Below, piece after piece: positions 44,144 to 53,509 of a stretch of 64,000 nucleotides of DNA; within the stretch, counting starts at the first letter, position 1; each line of letters opens with the position of its first letter. The stretch covers positions 310,001-374,000 of the forward strand of contig SCRE01000014.1 of NCBI GenBank assembly GCA_004297935.1, given 5' to 3'. The notes beneath the pieces are model-generated. The model worked only from the letters and a program-made list of their open reading frames with translations. It had not been told where the DNA came from and ran no database searches. A program made the position numbers and the translations under genes. The DNA is from Microbacteriaceae bacterium. GTDB lineage: Bacteria; Actinomycetota; Actinomycetes; Actinomycetales; Microbacteriaceae.

Positions 44144-45391
44144 CTAAGCTGCCTGCCGTGGCCGTCGAGGCACATAGCGCGGAATGTAACGCGCCAGAAC
44201 ACCGGCGCCGACGAGGCCGAGAACGCCGATGCTGACGCTCGCGGCTGCGAGCGAGGTGAGCGCCGTGACGCCGGCGACCCAGAGGGGTGCCGCAGCCTGG
44301 CCGGCATCGCCGGTGAAGCGCCACGCACCCAGGAAGGGAGCAGGATTGCCTGGGGGTGCCAGGTCTGCGCCGAGCGTCATCAGGATCCCGCTGCCGATGC
44401 CGTTCGCCACCGCCATGAAGATCGCGACGACGATGAACCAGGGCTCGCTGGTCACGAACGCGAGCGCGAAGTGCGCGAGAGCGAGCCCCAGCATCGAGGG
44501 CATCGCCGTCCACATCCGGCCGAACCGGTCCATCACCTGGCCGGAAACGTAGAACAGCGCGAAGTCGACGCCACCGGCCAGCCCGATGATCAATGCGGCG
44601 TTCGTGTCGCTGAGCCCGATGGAGACGGCGTACAGCGGCAGGATGATCGTGCGGGAGGATCGGATCGCGCCGATCAATGCGGCGCCGGTTCCCATGCGCG
44701 CCAGCACGCCTCGATTCGACCAGATGGTGCGGAACAGGCCTCCCGTCCGTTCTTGGGCATCGACCCGACCCGGCGCGGCCGCTCCGCGCATCTTGGCGAC
44801 CGTGACGGTCGGGTCCGGCACGACCATGAGAACGACGGATGCTGCGGCGCACGCCACGATGTGCACCCAGAAAACCATATGCGTGTCGCCGGTCCAGGCG
44901 ATGACGCCCGCGCTGATGATCGGTCCGACGAACCAACCGCCTCGGAAGATTCCGCCGAGCGTCGACAGGGCGCGGGCGCGGTATTTCAACGGTACGTAGG
45001 TTGTCATGAACGCGTGCCGTGCCAGCGCGAACACGGCGGTCGCCAGCCCGATCAGAAACACGCCGATCGTCAAAGCCAGAACGGTGGGAGAGGCCAGGCA
45101 GATCAGCAGGCCGACGATGCAGATCATCGCGGCGCCGACCATCGAGTTGCGCTCGCCGAATCGGGCGACGATCCAACCACTCGGAACGTCGCCGAGCACC
45201 TCGCCGATCATGATCATGCCGCCGATGAATCCGGCAAGGGCAAGCCCTGCCCCGAGGTTGTTCGCGAGGATCGGGATGATCGGAATGATCGCACCCTCAC
45301 CGACGGAGAACAGCAACGTCGGCAGGAATGCGGCCAGGGCGACCTCGCGGATGCTGAACGGCAGCTCATCGGAGGAACTCACTGTCCCCAA
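44144..45391 (-). CDS. MFS transporter
   Basis: 415 residues, 12 predicted helices. A GEVLGDVPSGWIVARFGER motif lies in loop 2-3 and FALARHAFMTTYVPL in the next helix region. This resembles proton-coupled drug-efflux MFS proteins (DHA1). The start is uncertain: TTG at 45391 or GTG at 45382. The stop is 2 bp from the Tad operon stop, so transcripts collide. Confidence 0.9.
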   Translation of the reverse strand: MGTVSSSDELPFSIREVALAAFLPTLLFSVGEGAIIPIIPILANNLGAGLALAGFIGGMIMIGEVLGDVPSGWIVARFGERNSMVGAAMICIVGLLICLASPTVLALTIGVFLIGLATAVFALARHAFMTTYVPLKYRARALSTLGGIFRGGWFVGPIISAGVIAWTGDTHMVFWVHIVACAAASVVLMVVPDPTVTVAKMRGAAAPGRVDAQERTGGLFRTIWSNRGVLARMGTGAALIGAIRSSRTIILPLYAVSIGLSDTNAALIIGLAGGVDFALFYVSGQVMDRFGRMWTAMPSMLGLALAHFALAFVTSEPWFIVVAIFMAVANGIGSGILMTLGADLAPPGNPAPFLGAWRFTGDAGQAAAPLWVAGVTALTSLAAASVSIGVLGLVGAGVLARYIPRYVPRRPRQAA

Positions 45392-45562
45392 TCTACCGGT
45401 GCGCGCCCGCTCTTCCGGCGTTCACAAAAAGACGGAGATTCTCTGATACTCGCCGTGCACAGGTGCGGCGCTGCGCGTGTCCCCGGGATATCTCCGTCGT
45501 TTTGGTGGCCAGGCCTGGGCGCGGGACGCCGCGATCGGCCGCGCAGGTAGGCTTGACGCACG

Positions 45563-46675
45563 ATGATTGAACTGGACTTCACCGCTCAGATTGCGGACTT
45601 GCGCTCGACTTTTGCCGATATCCGGGCGGTCGTCGACGTCGACGGGCTGCGTGCCGAGATCGAACGGCTGAGTGCTCAGGCCGGCGCGCCCGACCTGTGG
45701 GATGACACAGAGCGCGCGCAGAAGGTGACCAGTGCGCTCAGTCATCGGCAGGCCGAACTGGCGCGCATCGACAGCATCCAACGCCGCCTCGACGACCTCG
45801 ATGTTCTTGTCGAAATGGCGACGGACGGCGCCGGCGATCAGGAGTCCGCCGACGAGGCGCGCTCCGAGCTCGCCGCGCTTCAGGCGGTGATGGATGACCT
45901 CGAGGTGCAGACCCTGCTCAACGGCGAGTACGACCAGCGACCGGCCGTCGTCACCATTCGCGCGGGAGCCGGTGGCGTCGACGCGGCAGACTTCGCCGAC
46001 ATGCTGCTGAGGATGTACCTGCGCTGGGCTGAGAAGCACAAGTATTCGGCGACCGTGCTCGACACCAGCTACGCGGAAGAGGCCGGCATCAAGTCGGCGA
46101 CCTTCGAGGTCGATGCTCCGTTCGCGTTCGGAACGCTCTCCGTCGAAGCGGGCACGCACCGGCTGGTGCGGATGAGCCCGTTCAACTCGGCAGGAAAGCG
46201 GCAGACGAGTTTCGCGGCCGTCGAGGTCATCCCGTTGATGGAGGAGACGGAATCGATCGATATTCCGGAGTCCGACATCCGGGTCGATGTCTTCCGGTCG
46301 TCCGGGCCTGGCGGACAGTCGGTCAACACGACCGACTCCGCCGTGCGGATCACTCATATTCCGACCGGCACGGTCGTCTCGATGCAGAACGAGAAGAGCC
46401 AGATCCAGAATCGTGCCGCAGCCATGCGGGTGCTGCAGTCTCGGCTGCTCATTCTGCAGCGCGAGCAGGAAGCCGCGACCAAGAAGGAGCTGGCCGGCAC
46501 GATCACCGCCAGCTGGGGCGATCAGATGCGCAGCTATGTGCTTGCCCCGTATCAGATGGTCAAAGATCTGCGCACCGACTACGAGGTGAACAACCCGCAG
46601 AACGTGTTCGACGGCGACCTGGACGGATTCATCGCAGCGGGCATCCGCTGGCGCAAGCAGGATCACACCAAATAG
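45563..46675 (+). CDS. prfB: Peptide chain release factor 2
   Basis: 370 residues. The stop-codon recognition tripeptide SPF is in [14 protein letters not shown], and the GGQ motif (about residue 250) is in [16 protein letters not shown]. It releases peptides at UGA and UAA. The frame is continuous from the ATG, so the programmed frameshift of many bacterial prfB genes is absent, as usual in actinobacteria. It is followed by ftsEX and smpB. Confidence 0.97.
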   Translation: MIELDFTAQIADLRSTFADIRAVVDVDGLRAEIERLSAQAGAPDLWDDTERAQKVTSALSHRQAELARIDSIQRRLDDLDVLVEMATDGAGDQESADEARSELAALQAVMDDLEVQTLLNGEYDQRPAVVTIRAGAGGVDAADFADMLLRMYLRWAEKHKYSATVLDTSYAEEAGIKSATFEVDAPFAFGTLSVEAGTHRLVRMSPFNSAGKRQTSFAAVEVIPLMEETESIDIPESDIRVDVFRSSGPGGQSVNTTDSAVRITHIPTGTVVSMQNEKSQIQNRAAAMRVLQSRLLILQREQEAATKKELAGTITASWGDQMRSYVLAPYQMVKDLRTDYEVNNPQNVFDGDLDGFIAAGIRWRKQDHTK

Positions 46676-46724
46676 GTGAGTCGCTGCCGGTATCCGCGGT
46701 CGCTCTGCTTAGGCTCGAGAGGTC

Positions 46725-47783
46725 ATGATCCGGTTCGACCATATCTCCAAGAAATATTCGGGCACCACGAGGCCCGCATTGGGCGACGTCACCTTCGAGG
46801 TGCTGCGCGGCGAGTTCGTCTTTCTTGTCGGCGCGTCCGGCTCGGGAAAGTCCAGTTGCCTTCAGCTGATCCTCAAGGAGGAGAAGCCGACCAAGGGCAA
46901 GATCCATATGCTCGGCCAAGATCTCGGCAGCATCTCGAACCGCAAGGTCCCCTACTTCAGGCGCAACCTCGGCGTCGTCTTCCAGGATTTCCGGCTGCTG
47001 CCGAACAAGAACGTTTTCGACAATGTGGCGTTCACCTTGCAGGTGATCGGCAAGTCCCGCGGCTTCATCCAGGAGGCGGTTCCGGATGTCCTGACCATGG
47101 TCGGTCTGGACGGCAAGGCGCAGAGGCGGCCCCACGAACTCTCCGGCGGTGAGCAGCAGCGTGTGGCGATCGCCCGTGCCGTCGTGAACAAACCGCAGAT
47201 CCTGCTCGCGGATGAGCCGACGGGCAACCTGGACCCGGCCACGAGCGCCGGCATCATGGCGGTGCTCGAGCGGATCAACGCGGGCGGCACGACGGTTTTG
47301 ATGGCCACCCACGAGGCCGCCATCGTCGATCAGATGCAGCGCCGGGTGATCGAGTTGTCCGGCGGTGAGATCGTGCGCGACGAGCGTCACGGTGGATACG
47401 GCTACACGGCGGTGCTACCCGTTGTGGCACCGACCGCCGCCAGACACAAGCCTGATCTGAAGCCGGAGACGGTCATCGGCCGCGCGGCCGCGCCGCCGAT
47501 GGCACCCCCCGCGACACCGGTGCCGGAAGCGGCCGTTCCGGAACCGGCTGCTTCGGAGCCGGCTGCTTCGGGACAGGCTGCTCCGGAGCCGGTCATCGAG
47601 CAATGGGCATCGCCCGTGGCCTCGGCCGCAGCATATGAGCAGCATGCCGGCGAGCAGCGTGCCGGCGAGCAGAGCGCCGATCCGCTTCCCGAGCAACTCA
47701 GCCTCGCCGAACGGCTCGGCTTGCGTGCCCCGGATGACAGCGACGACCTGGTCGGCGAGCAGAACGTGGGGCCGGTCAAATGA
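46725..47783 (+). CDS. ftsE: Cell-division ABC transporter ATPase FtsE with C-terminal extension
   Basis: 352 residues, against about 230 for typical FtsE. The ATPase part has Walker A GASGSGKSS, signature LSGGEQQRVAIARA and Walker B ILLADEPTGNLD. From about residue 230 a Pro/Ala/Glu-rich tail carries imperfect repeats (EPAASEPAASG; EQHAGEQRAGEQSA). It overlaps ftsX by 4 bp. With FtsX it controls peptidoglycan hydrolases at the septum. The tail may contact other division proteins. Confidence 0.95.
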   Translation: MIRFDHISKKYSGTTRPALGDVTFEVLRGEFVFLVGASGSGKSSCLQLILKEEKPTKGKIHMLGQDLGSISNRKVPYFRRNLGVVFQDFRLLPNKNVFDNVAFTLQVIGKSRGFIQEAVPDVLTMVGLDGKAQRRPHELSGGEQQRVAIARAVVNKPQILLADEPTGNLDPATSAGIMAVLERINAGGTTVLMATHEAAIVDQMQRRVIELSGGEIVRDERHGGYGYTAVLPVVAPTAARHKPDLKPETVIGRAAAPPMAPPATPVPEAAVPEPAASEPAASGQAAPEPVIEQWASPVASAAAYEQHAGEQRAGEQSADPLPEQLSLAERLGLRAPDDSDDLVGEQNVGPVK

Positions 47784-48694
47784 GATTCGCACTGGTCTGG
47801 TCAGAGGCGGCGAACGGCCTGCGCCGCAACCTGTCGATGGTGATCTCCGTCGTGCTCGTGACATTCATCTCGCTGACCTTCGTCGGCGCGGCGATTCTGC
47901 TGCAGATGCAGATCGGGCAGATGAAGAGCTACTGGTATGACAAGGCGCAAGTCGCCGTCTACATGTGCCTGCCGACCGACAACACGAAGACCTGTCTGGG
48001 CGCCGATGCCACGCCCGATCAGATCGCAGCGGTCAAGGCGCGGCTGGACTCGCCCGAATTGTCGAAGTTCATCAAGAAGTACTACTTCGAGGATCACAAG
48101 CAGGCGTATGCCACGTTCAAGCAGCAGTTCAAGGACAACCCGGTCGCCGACTATGTCACGCCGGACATGCTCAACCAGACGTTCTGGATCAATCTGAAGA
48201 ACCCGTCGCAGTCCGCTGTGCTCGTCGAAAGCCTGTCCGGAGTGGCCGGAGTGCAATCGGTCACCGATCAGCGCAGCTATCTGGACCAGATCTTCAAGAT
48301 CCTGAACGCGGCCAGTTACACGGCGATCGCGATCGCCGCACTGATGCTGGTCGCGGCAGCACTCTTGATTGCAACGACCATCAGGCTCTCGGCGTTCTCC
48401 CGAAGAAGGGAGCTCGGGATCATGCGCCTGGTGGGCGCATCGAACCGGTTCATCCAGACTCCGTTCGTGCTCGAGGGGGTCTTCGCCGCTCTGATCGGCT
48501 CGCTGCTGGCCGGCGGCGCTATCGTCGCGATCGTGCAGTTCTTCGTGCGCGGTTACCTGACCGATCACATCCCGTTCACGTCATTCGTCGGGATGAACGA
48601 CGCGATCATCGTCGTGCCTGTCCTGATCGTGGTCGGCATCGCGCTCGCCGCCCTGTCCGCGAATGTGGCGATCTCGCGCTATCTCAAGGTCTGA
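47780..48694 (+). CDS. ftsX: Cell-division ABC transporter permease FtsX
   Basis: 304 residues. Helix 1 (about 22-45) is followed by an extracytoplasmic domain with a Cys pair (MCLPTDNTKTCLG) and then three helices (about 175-200, 225-250, 270-295). The block RRRELGIMRLVGASNRFIQTPF matches FtsX. It starts with ATG overlapping ftsE. Confidence 0.95.
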   Translation: MRFALVWSEAANGLRRNLSMVISVVLVTFISLTFVGAAILLQMQIGQMKSYWYDKAQVAVYMCLPTDNTKTCLGADATPDQIAAVKARLDSPELSKFIKKYYFEDHKQAYATFKQQFKDNPVADYVTPDMLNQTFWINLKNPSQSAVLVESLSGVAGVQSVTDQRSYLDQIFKILNAASYTAIAIAALMLVAAALLIATTIRLSAFSRRRELGIMRLVGASNRFIQTPFVLEGVFAALIGSLLAGGAIVAIVQFFVRGYLTDHIPFTSFVGMNDAIIVVPVLIVVGIALAALSANVAISRYLKV

Positions 48695-48809
48695 CCGCGT
48701 TAGACTGTTGGGCTGCGTGCACGCTGGAGCTCTGCGCGCTGGAGTTCAGGGATTGCGAAGCAATCCGGCCACGCCAGCGCCGAGGGAGCCTGCGACCGAG
48801 GGACTTTGG

Positions 48810-48854
48810 TCGTTACACACATTGTCGTTACGCACATTGTCGTTACACACATTG
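48810..48854. repeat. 15-bp tandem repeat, three copies, upstream of smpB
   Basis: GTCGTTACACACATT is repeated at 48810, 48825 (one change) and 48840 and ends 11 bp before the smpB GTG. An in-frame GTG at the repeats would encode VVTHI three times, but the ribosome site GAGGAG lies after them. Confidence 0.92.
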
Positions 48855-48865
48855 AGGAGACAGTC

Positions 48866-49342
48866 GTGCCCAGGGAACGTGGCCAGAAGGTCGTGGCCAC
48901 CAATCGCAAAGCCCGACACGATTACACCATCGAAGACACCTTTGAGGCCGGCCTGGTCCTCTGGGGTACCGAGGTGAAATCGCTGCGGGTCGGTCGCGCG
49001 TCACTGGTCGACGGGTACGCGTTCATCGAAGGCGGCGAGGCCTGGCTGGATGCGGTGCACATTCCCGAATACGCCGACGGCACCTGGAACAACCACGCGC
49101 CGCGCCGCAAGCGCAAGCTGCTGCTGCACAAGGAGCAGATCCTCAAGATCCAGAACAAGGTCAAAGAGGGCGGCTACACGATCATCCCGCTGTCGATCTA
49201 CTTCAGCGACGGGCGAGCCAAGGTCGAGATCGCGATCGCCAAAGGCAAGAAGGAATACGACAAGCGTCAGGCGCTGCGCGAGCGGCAAGACAAGCGTGAA
49301 GCCGACCGCGCCATCTCAAGCAGGCGCAATCTCGGGGATTAG
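48866..49342 (+). CDS. smpB: SsrA-binding protein SmpB
   Basis: 158 residues from the GTG at 48866, with GAGGAG six bases upstream. The earlier in-frame start at 48806 reads through tandem repeats and is not used. Core motifs are [29 protein letters not shown], and [11 protein letters not shown], with a basic C-terminal tail ([14 protein letters not shown]). It binds tmRNA for trans-translation. The tmRNA gene lies 978 bp downstream. Confidence 0.96.
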   Translation: MPRERGQKVVATNRKARHDYTIEDTFEAGLVLWGTEVKSLRVGRASLVDGYAFIEGGEAWLDAVHIPEYADGTWNNHAPRRKRKLLLHKEQILKIQNKVKEGGYTIIPLSIYFSDGRAKVEIAIAKGKKEYDKRQALRERQDKREADRAISSRRNLGD

Positions 49343-49389
49343 CCGTACGGCAACGTGTACGGCGGATGCAGCGGGCGTGGTGTCTCTGG

Positions 49390-49872
49390 TCAGTGCTGAA
49401 GCGTCTCGAGGATCCAACCCTGGAGATTGCCGAGCCAGAGGTACACCTGCTGCGCAGGCTCCGCCTCCGGGCTGTCATCGCCTTCGTCGCCGTCGTTCTG
49501 GATGCCGAGGCGGTCGGCGAGCACCAGTCTCAGATCGGTGAGCGAGCGAAGCCAGGGAATCGCGGATGCGCGATCGAGTGCCACCTCATTACCGGCACGT
49601 GCGGCATCCGCTATCGCGCGGGCATCCGCACGCTTGGCCGTGATCAGTTCGTCTTGCGTGAACCGCCTGAACTCGGCCGCAGCCTCGGCATCCTGACGAT
49701 ACGCATCAGGCAGGAGGCGCAAGACGGCGGGGTCGCTGGGCATGCCGGGCGGCACGGTATCGCGCTCGTCCAGCAGCGCCAGCAGCTCATCCGTGAGGCT
49801 GGCGAGGAGCACGCACTCCGCATTCGAGAACTCCAGCACGATGCGGTCGCGACCGGAGTGGCGGGCGCGCAT
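49390..49872 (-). CDS. DUF2017 protein
   Basis: 160 residues. It overlaps the clpS stop by 1 bp. Helical content is high, and the blocks DELLALLDERD and RLLPDAYRQDAEAAAEFRRFT, with a C-terminal WLRSLTDLRLVLADRLGI, match DUF2017, an actinobacterial family encoded beside clpS. The function is unknown, but the pairing suggests a role in Clp-dependent proteolysis. Confidence 0.9.
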   Translation of the reverse strand: MRARHSGRDRIVLEFSNAECVLLASLTDELLALLDERDTVPPGMPSDPAVLRLLPDAYRQDAEAAAEFRRFTQDELITAKRADARAIADAARAGNEVALDRASAIPWLRSLTDLRLVLADRLGIQNDGDEGDDSPEAEPAQQVYLWLGNLQGWILETLQH

Positions 49873-50156
49873 CACGCATCCGCCTTGTCGATGGTGGCCC
49901 AGAGCCCGTAACCATGCATCGCCTGGACATGCCGTTCCATCTCTTCCCGGTTGCCTGTCGCAACGACGGCCTTGCCGTCGTTGTGCACCTGCAACATGAG
50001 CTTTTCCGCCTTGTGTTTCGAGAAGCCGAAGTACTCGCGGAACACATAGGTGACATAGGACATCAGGTTGACGGGATCGTTCCAGACAATCGTGCACCAG
50101 GGCGTGTCGCGCGCGGTCGTGGTGCGCGCATCCGTCTGGTCGTGGGTCAGCGTCAC
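49872..50156 (-). CDS. clpS: ATP-dependent Clp protease adaptor ClpS
   Basis: 94 residues. [15 protein letters not shown] is the hallmark N-degron binding segment (Asn/Asp and Met pocket), followed by [16 protein letters not shown] and [11 protein letters not shown]. ClpS delivers N-end-rule substrates to ClpAP/ClpCP. It is coupled to DUF2017. It lies near ssrA and smpB, which also feed Clp proteases. Confidence 0.95.
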   Translation of the reverse strand: MTLTHDQTDARTTTARDTPWCTIVWNDPVNLMSYVTYVFREYFGFSKHKAEKLMLQVHNDGKAVVATGNREEMERHVQAMHGYGLWATIDKADA

Positions 50157-50319
50157 CTGTTAAGCCTGGCATATCGGGCGAGAAGAATGCCGCCGGCATA
50201 GATTCGCCGGCCGAAGTGTTGTAGTCTGATGTGCTCGCCATTGGCAGGTATCGCAGAATGACAACTCAACAGCGCGTGATAGTGACCCACCCCCGTGCGG
50301 ACTGCATGGGAGTGCTCAT

Positions 50320-50715
50320 GGGGATGATCGGTTTCGACATTGCCTGAGCGAATGTGAGAAGCGGGTCGAGGATCCAGGGTTATCTCGTAAACGATCTCTG
50401 GAAAACAATAAGTGCCAATTCAAACCGCACTGTCTCCGCTCAGGCGGACTTCGCCCTCGCGGCGTAGTCACCCCTTCAGCGACTAAAGAGACCGTCAGAC
50501 CGGGAATGCTCTCTACCCGGACCCTGGCGTCAGCTAGAGAGATTGCTTTTATGTTCTGTCTTGGGGCATAGAGGGACTCAAACCAGGGCTGGGCTTGTCG
50601 GATTAAGTGCCAGTGGCAAATTTCGGAGCCGAGTAGAACGCTTGTACTGGCTACACCCGTAGAAGACATATGACCACAGCAGTGGACGGGGGTTCAATTC
50701 CCCCCATCTCCACCA
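50320..50715 (+). ncRNA. ssrA: Transfer-messenger RNA (tmRNA)
   Basis: 396 nt. The 5' GGGGATG (50320-50326) pairs with CATCTCC (50705-50711), followed by ACCA with CCA encoded. GATCGGTTTCGAC is the conserved 5' D-like element, and GGTTCAATTCC forms the T arm. The tag reading frame starts at GCC 50414 and ends at TAG 50465-50467. It encodes ANSNRTVSAQADFALAA, so the tag is 18 residues with the tRNA-borne Ala. An integrase gene faces its 3' end 199 bp downstream. Confidence 0.95.
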
Positions 50716-50913
50716 CCGGTCGCTGTCACGCGTTGCATGAGATCCATTACGCGCAAGCTGGGGCCTTTTCCGCTCGCGGAGTGGGCCCAGTATTGACTGT
50801 TGTCCCAGTATTGTCTCGTGCCTACACTTTGCCCACAATTCTTTGAGCGCAACGTGATTTCATAGGGCCCCAGAGGGGCCATCGTGATCACACTGGGCGT
50901 CACGAGACTTAAC

Positions 50914-52092
50914 TCAGGGTTGCGACCAGACGGCTCGGATGTTGGCGTTTCGTGCTCTCTGGTCCAGCCTTTCAGCGACCTCGTCGAGATCGTCCTCAAA
51001 GAGATCGGCGTAAGTGTCGAGTGTCATCGCGGCCGACTTGTGGCCGAGCATGCGTTGGACGGCTTTCACGTTCGCGCCGGAACTCACGGCGAGACTCGCA
51101 GCTGTGTGGCGCAGATCGTGCGGAGTCAGTCGTTCGACCTCGGAACTCGTCAGCGCGGCGAGAAACCACGACGAGGTGCCGGCGCTCGTCTTCGGCCGGC
51201 GGAGAAACTGCCCGAAGCGATCGGCGAAGACGAGATCATCGGGTGACTTGCCCTCACAGAGTTGCGCCAGGGGTTCGCTCAGAACGTTCGGAAACGGGAC
51301 GGCGCGTTTTTCCCGGGATTTCGGCGCTCCAACGAGAATGTTGCCATCGACCTCGGTAGCCGTACGACTGATCTGCAGTCGACGCCGCAACATGTTAAGG
51401 TCTCGCACCCGCAACCCGACCGCTTCTCCCCACCGCAACCCGCAATACGCCAAGAGGACGATCATCGTTCGTTGCGTTGGTGTCGACGCAGCAGAGGCGA
51501 AGCGGATGACCTCGGCGTGGCTGAGATAGCGCCGCGGCTTGTTCGAGACCTTGCGTGGCGCTCCCTCGGTGCGGCGCGCGACATCCTTGGGCACGCGGCC
51601 GTCCTTGAGGGCCATGTCGAGGATCCCGGTCAGAACGCCGCGCGAGCGGTGTACCATCGTTGCCGATCGCGGTTGCGCGTTTGCAGCGGGGATGTTCTTG
51701 CCGTCGCTCTTATGGGTGACCGCTGTTCCCTGGCCGAGCTCTCGGATCCACTGTTCCAGAGCACTCGGACGGATTGCTCCCACAGGCGTTCTGGTCCATC
51801 GTGGACCGACGTAAACGCGCCAGGAGACGGCGATGGAGTGGTAGCTCGAGGGTTTGAGTGCTTGCTGCTTGTTCGCCAGCCATTCGACGGCCAACTCACC
51901 GACTGTGACTCGCGCGGCAGCTGCGGACACGAATGCGCCGGTCGCCTTTGCGACTTCGAGGTTGGCGAGGTACAGCTCGGTTGACCGCTTCGTGGTGAAG
52001 CCGCGCTTGTCCGTCTGGGCGTGCTCCGGCGTGCGATAGCGCACGCGCTAACGGCGGCCAGCTGTTGTTTCGTATGGAGTGATGCTTCCCAT
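50914..52092 (-). pseudogene. Tyrosine integrase with in-frame amber codon
   Basis: The frame is a phage/ICE-type integrase. An N-terminal arm binding domain (MGSITPYETTAGRR) and a SAM-like core domain precede the catalytic domain with Arg (GLRWGEAVGL), HDLRHTAASL, GHKSAAMTLDTYAD. The ATG at 52092 has AGGAGGT seven bases upstream. Codon 15 is TAG (52050-52048), where relatives carry a Tyr (GRR-Y-RVRYRTPE). Translation could only restart at GTG 52044, with no ribosome site. The element is therefore probably locked at the ssrA 3' end. Confidence 0.85.
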
Positions 52093-52335
52093 CGTTACCT
52101 CCTGAGCCTGATCGGCTCCCAAACTTCCGCTGAGCTTGAAGTGCTTCCACTAAAAAGTTCCGTGAGTAGTGGGAGAATGGGGCGCAACATCGTTTGCGTG
52201 AGAGCTGTCGAATCCCAGCAGGATAACTCCGTACTCTTCTCGTTCGCCCCGATAGCGGAGCTGCACCCTTGACGCGGCCTCTTAACGCGCGAGAATGCTT
52301 CGTGCGGGGCGGCCGAGAACCTATTTCTGTCGGGT

Positions 52336-52602
52336 TCAGTAGTGGTAGCGGGCTTGCAGGATGATCACGTAGGCGTCATCGACGAGGTAGACGAGTCGAT
52401 TGGCTTCGTCGATGCGACGCGACCACGCTTCGGCAAGTGCATGCTTCAGGGGTTCCGGCTTGCCGACGCCGCCGAACGGGTCGTCGCGCAGGATATCTTC
52501 GATCAGGAGATTGATCCGTTTGAGCGTGCGCCGGTCTTGTCCCTGCCAGTAGAGGTAGTCTTCCCAGCCGCCGGCCGTCCAGGCGAGCTTTCTGTCACTC
52601 AC
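52336..52602 (-). CDS. yoeB: YoeB-family toxin (mRNA endoribonuclease)
   Basis: 88 residues. Family signs are DYLYWQGQDRRTLKRINLLI, IRDDPFGGVGKPEPLKH (approx.), and the C-terminal catalytic end in ARYHY (His/Tyr). It cleaves mRNA in the ribosome A site when freed from antitoxin. Its start overlaps the antitoxin stop by 4 bp, as typical of yefM-yoeB operons. Confidence 0.92.
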   Translation of the reverse strand: MSDRKLAWTAGGWEDYLYWQGQDRRTLKRINLLIEDILRDDPFGGVGKPEPLKHALAEAWSRRIDEANRLVYLVDDAYVIILQARYHY

Positions 52603-52844
52603 TGGTCGAGGTCATGCTCCGTGACGTTGCCGACGCGCGCGCTCTCGATGGCGTCGATGAGTCGGCGGGCGTTCTTGGGGGAGCGGAGCAAGTAGGTCGT
52701 CTCGAGCAGTGCGTCATACTCGTCCTTAGACATCAGTACGGCGGACCCGCGCTTGGAGGTGATCTCGACTTCGGTCTGGTCGAGGTTGATGCGCTCGATG
52801 AGTCCGAACAGGTCGCTTCGCGCTTCGCTAGCTGTGATGGCCAT
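52599..52844 (-). CDS. yefM: YefM-family antitoxin
   Basis: 81 residues from the ATG at 52844, the second of a tandem ATG pair; GGAGG lies 4 bp upstream. The N-terminal Phd/YefM DNA-binding fold has ITASEARSDLFGLIERIN and the variable C-terminal arm binds the toxin. A perfect inverted repeat (52855-52878) lies at the promoter. It is first in the operon and autoregulates it. Confidence 0.92.
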   Translation of the reverse strand: MAITASEARSDLFGLIERINLDQTEVEITSKRGSAVLMSKDEYDALLETTYLLRSPKNARRLIDAIESARVGNVTEHDLDQ

Positions 52845-52854
52845 CATTCCTCCA

Positions 52855-52878
52855 AGTGGTACAAGATATCGTACCACT
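52855..52878. promoter_or_regulatory. YefM operator (8-bp perfect inverted repeat)
   Basis: AGTGGTAC (52855-52862) and GTACCACT (52871-52878) are perfect inverted copies separated by AAGATATC, whose GATATC core is itself palindromic. It ends 10 bp upstream of the yefM ATG, where YefM and the YefM-YoeB complex should bind to repress the operon. Confidence 0.75.
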
Positions 52879-52895
52879 CATCGAGCGGATGTCTG

Positions 52896-53117
52896 CTAGC
52901 GCTGCTCCGGACGGCTGGTGCCGGGAGCTCGTTTGCTGAGCGCTTCCCGGCTCAATCCCGTTCGCGCCGCGAGAGAGTTCCAACTCTCGCCCTCCTCTCG
53001 GAGCTGAGTGATCAGCTCATCACGTTCGAGAATTGCGGCGTCCTGCTCAAGTCGGAGCCGACCGAGGGCCTGCGAAACCTGGCTAGTCGTTTGAGGGCGT
53101 CGGCGCGGCCGCCCCAT
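52896..53117 (-). CDS. Small HTH-like protein of unknown function
   Basis: 73 residues. An N-terminal coil (LGRLRLEQDAAILERDELI) is followed by a HTH-like ESWNSLAARTGLSREALSKRA. GAGG precedes the ATG. It is a plausible regulatory gene of the mobile element. Upstream on the same strand, a frame at 53012-53278 overlaps in another frame and could be its 5' half after a frameshift; the two are not resolved by sequence alone. Confidence 0.5.
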   Translation of the reverse strand: MGRPRRRPQTTSQVSQALGRLRLEQDAAILERDELITQLREEGESWNSLAARTGLSREALSKRAPGTSRPEQR

Positions 53118-53278
53118 CTGGCCTCGAGCCCGAGCAATGCGCCGGCGGTGTACCGCTGTGCAGCCTCCCGCTCGTGCTTGTCAGCGCGCCGGATCGAGGT
53201 CGCGTCGTGTTCCTGCCGCTGCCTGACGTAGGACGCAGCTCGGCGTTTGTTTCTACTCGAATCCGCCCGATTTGACAT
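53012..53278 (-). CDS. Possible small basic protein, overlapping the HTH-like gene
   Basis: 88 codons. Rich in Arg/Ala/Glu (RRAASYVRQRQEHD, then HEREAAQRYTAGALLGLEARW). No ribosome site is visible and the frame overlaps the gene at 52896 by 106 bp. It is either a real small gene, a frame-shifted 5' part of its neighbour, or noise. Confidence 0.25.
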   Translation of the reverse strand: MSNRADSSRNKRRAASYVRQRQEHDATSIRRADKHEREAAQRYTAGALLGLEARWGGRADALKRLARFRRPSVGSDLSRTPQFSNVMS

Positions 53279-53509
53279 GCAACCAGGTGTTTACACGAAA
53301 CCCCTGTCATTTCGGGGCTGGGCGAGCGCTCCACTAAAAGTGCCTGCGTGCATTCGCTCTAGCTCGTTTTGTTTGCATCCTCACCCGTGTCTCCTGAGTG
53401 TTGATTGTCCTTAGTAGAGCTTCGTCACCCATGTTGTTCCGGTCTTGTGGTCTTCTCCACTCCCCTCTCCTCTTGGCTTTGTCGCTGCCGGAACGTAATC
53501 GACTTGCGG

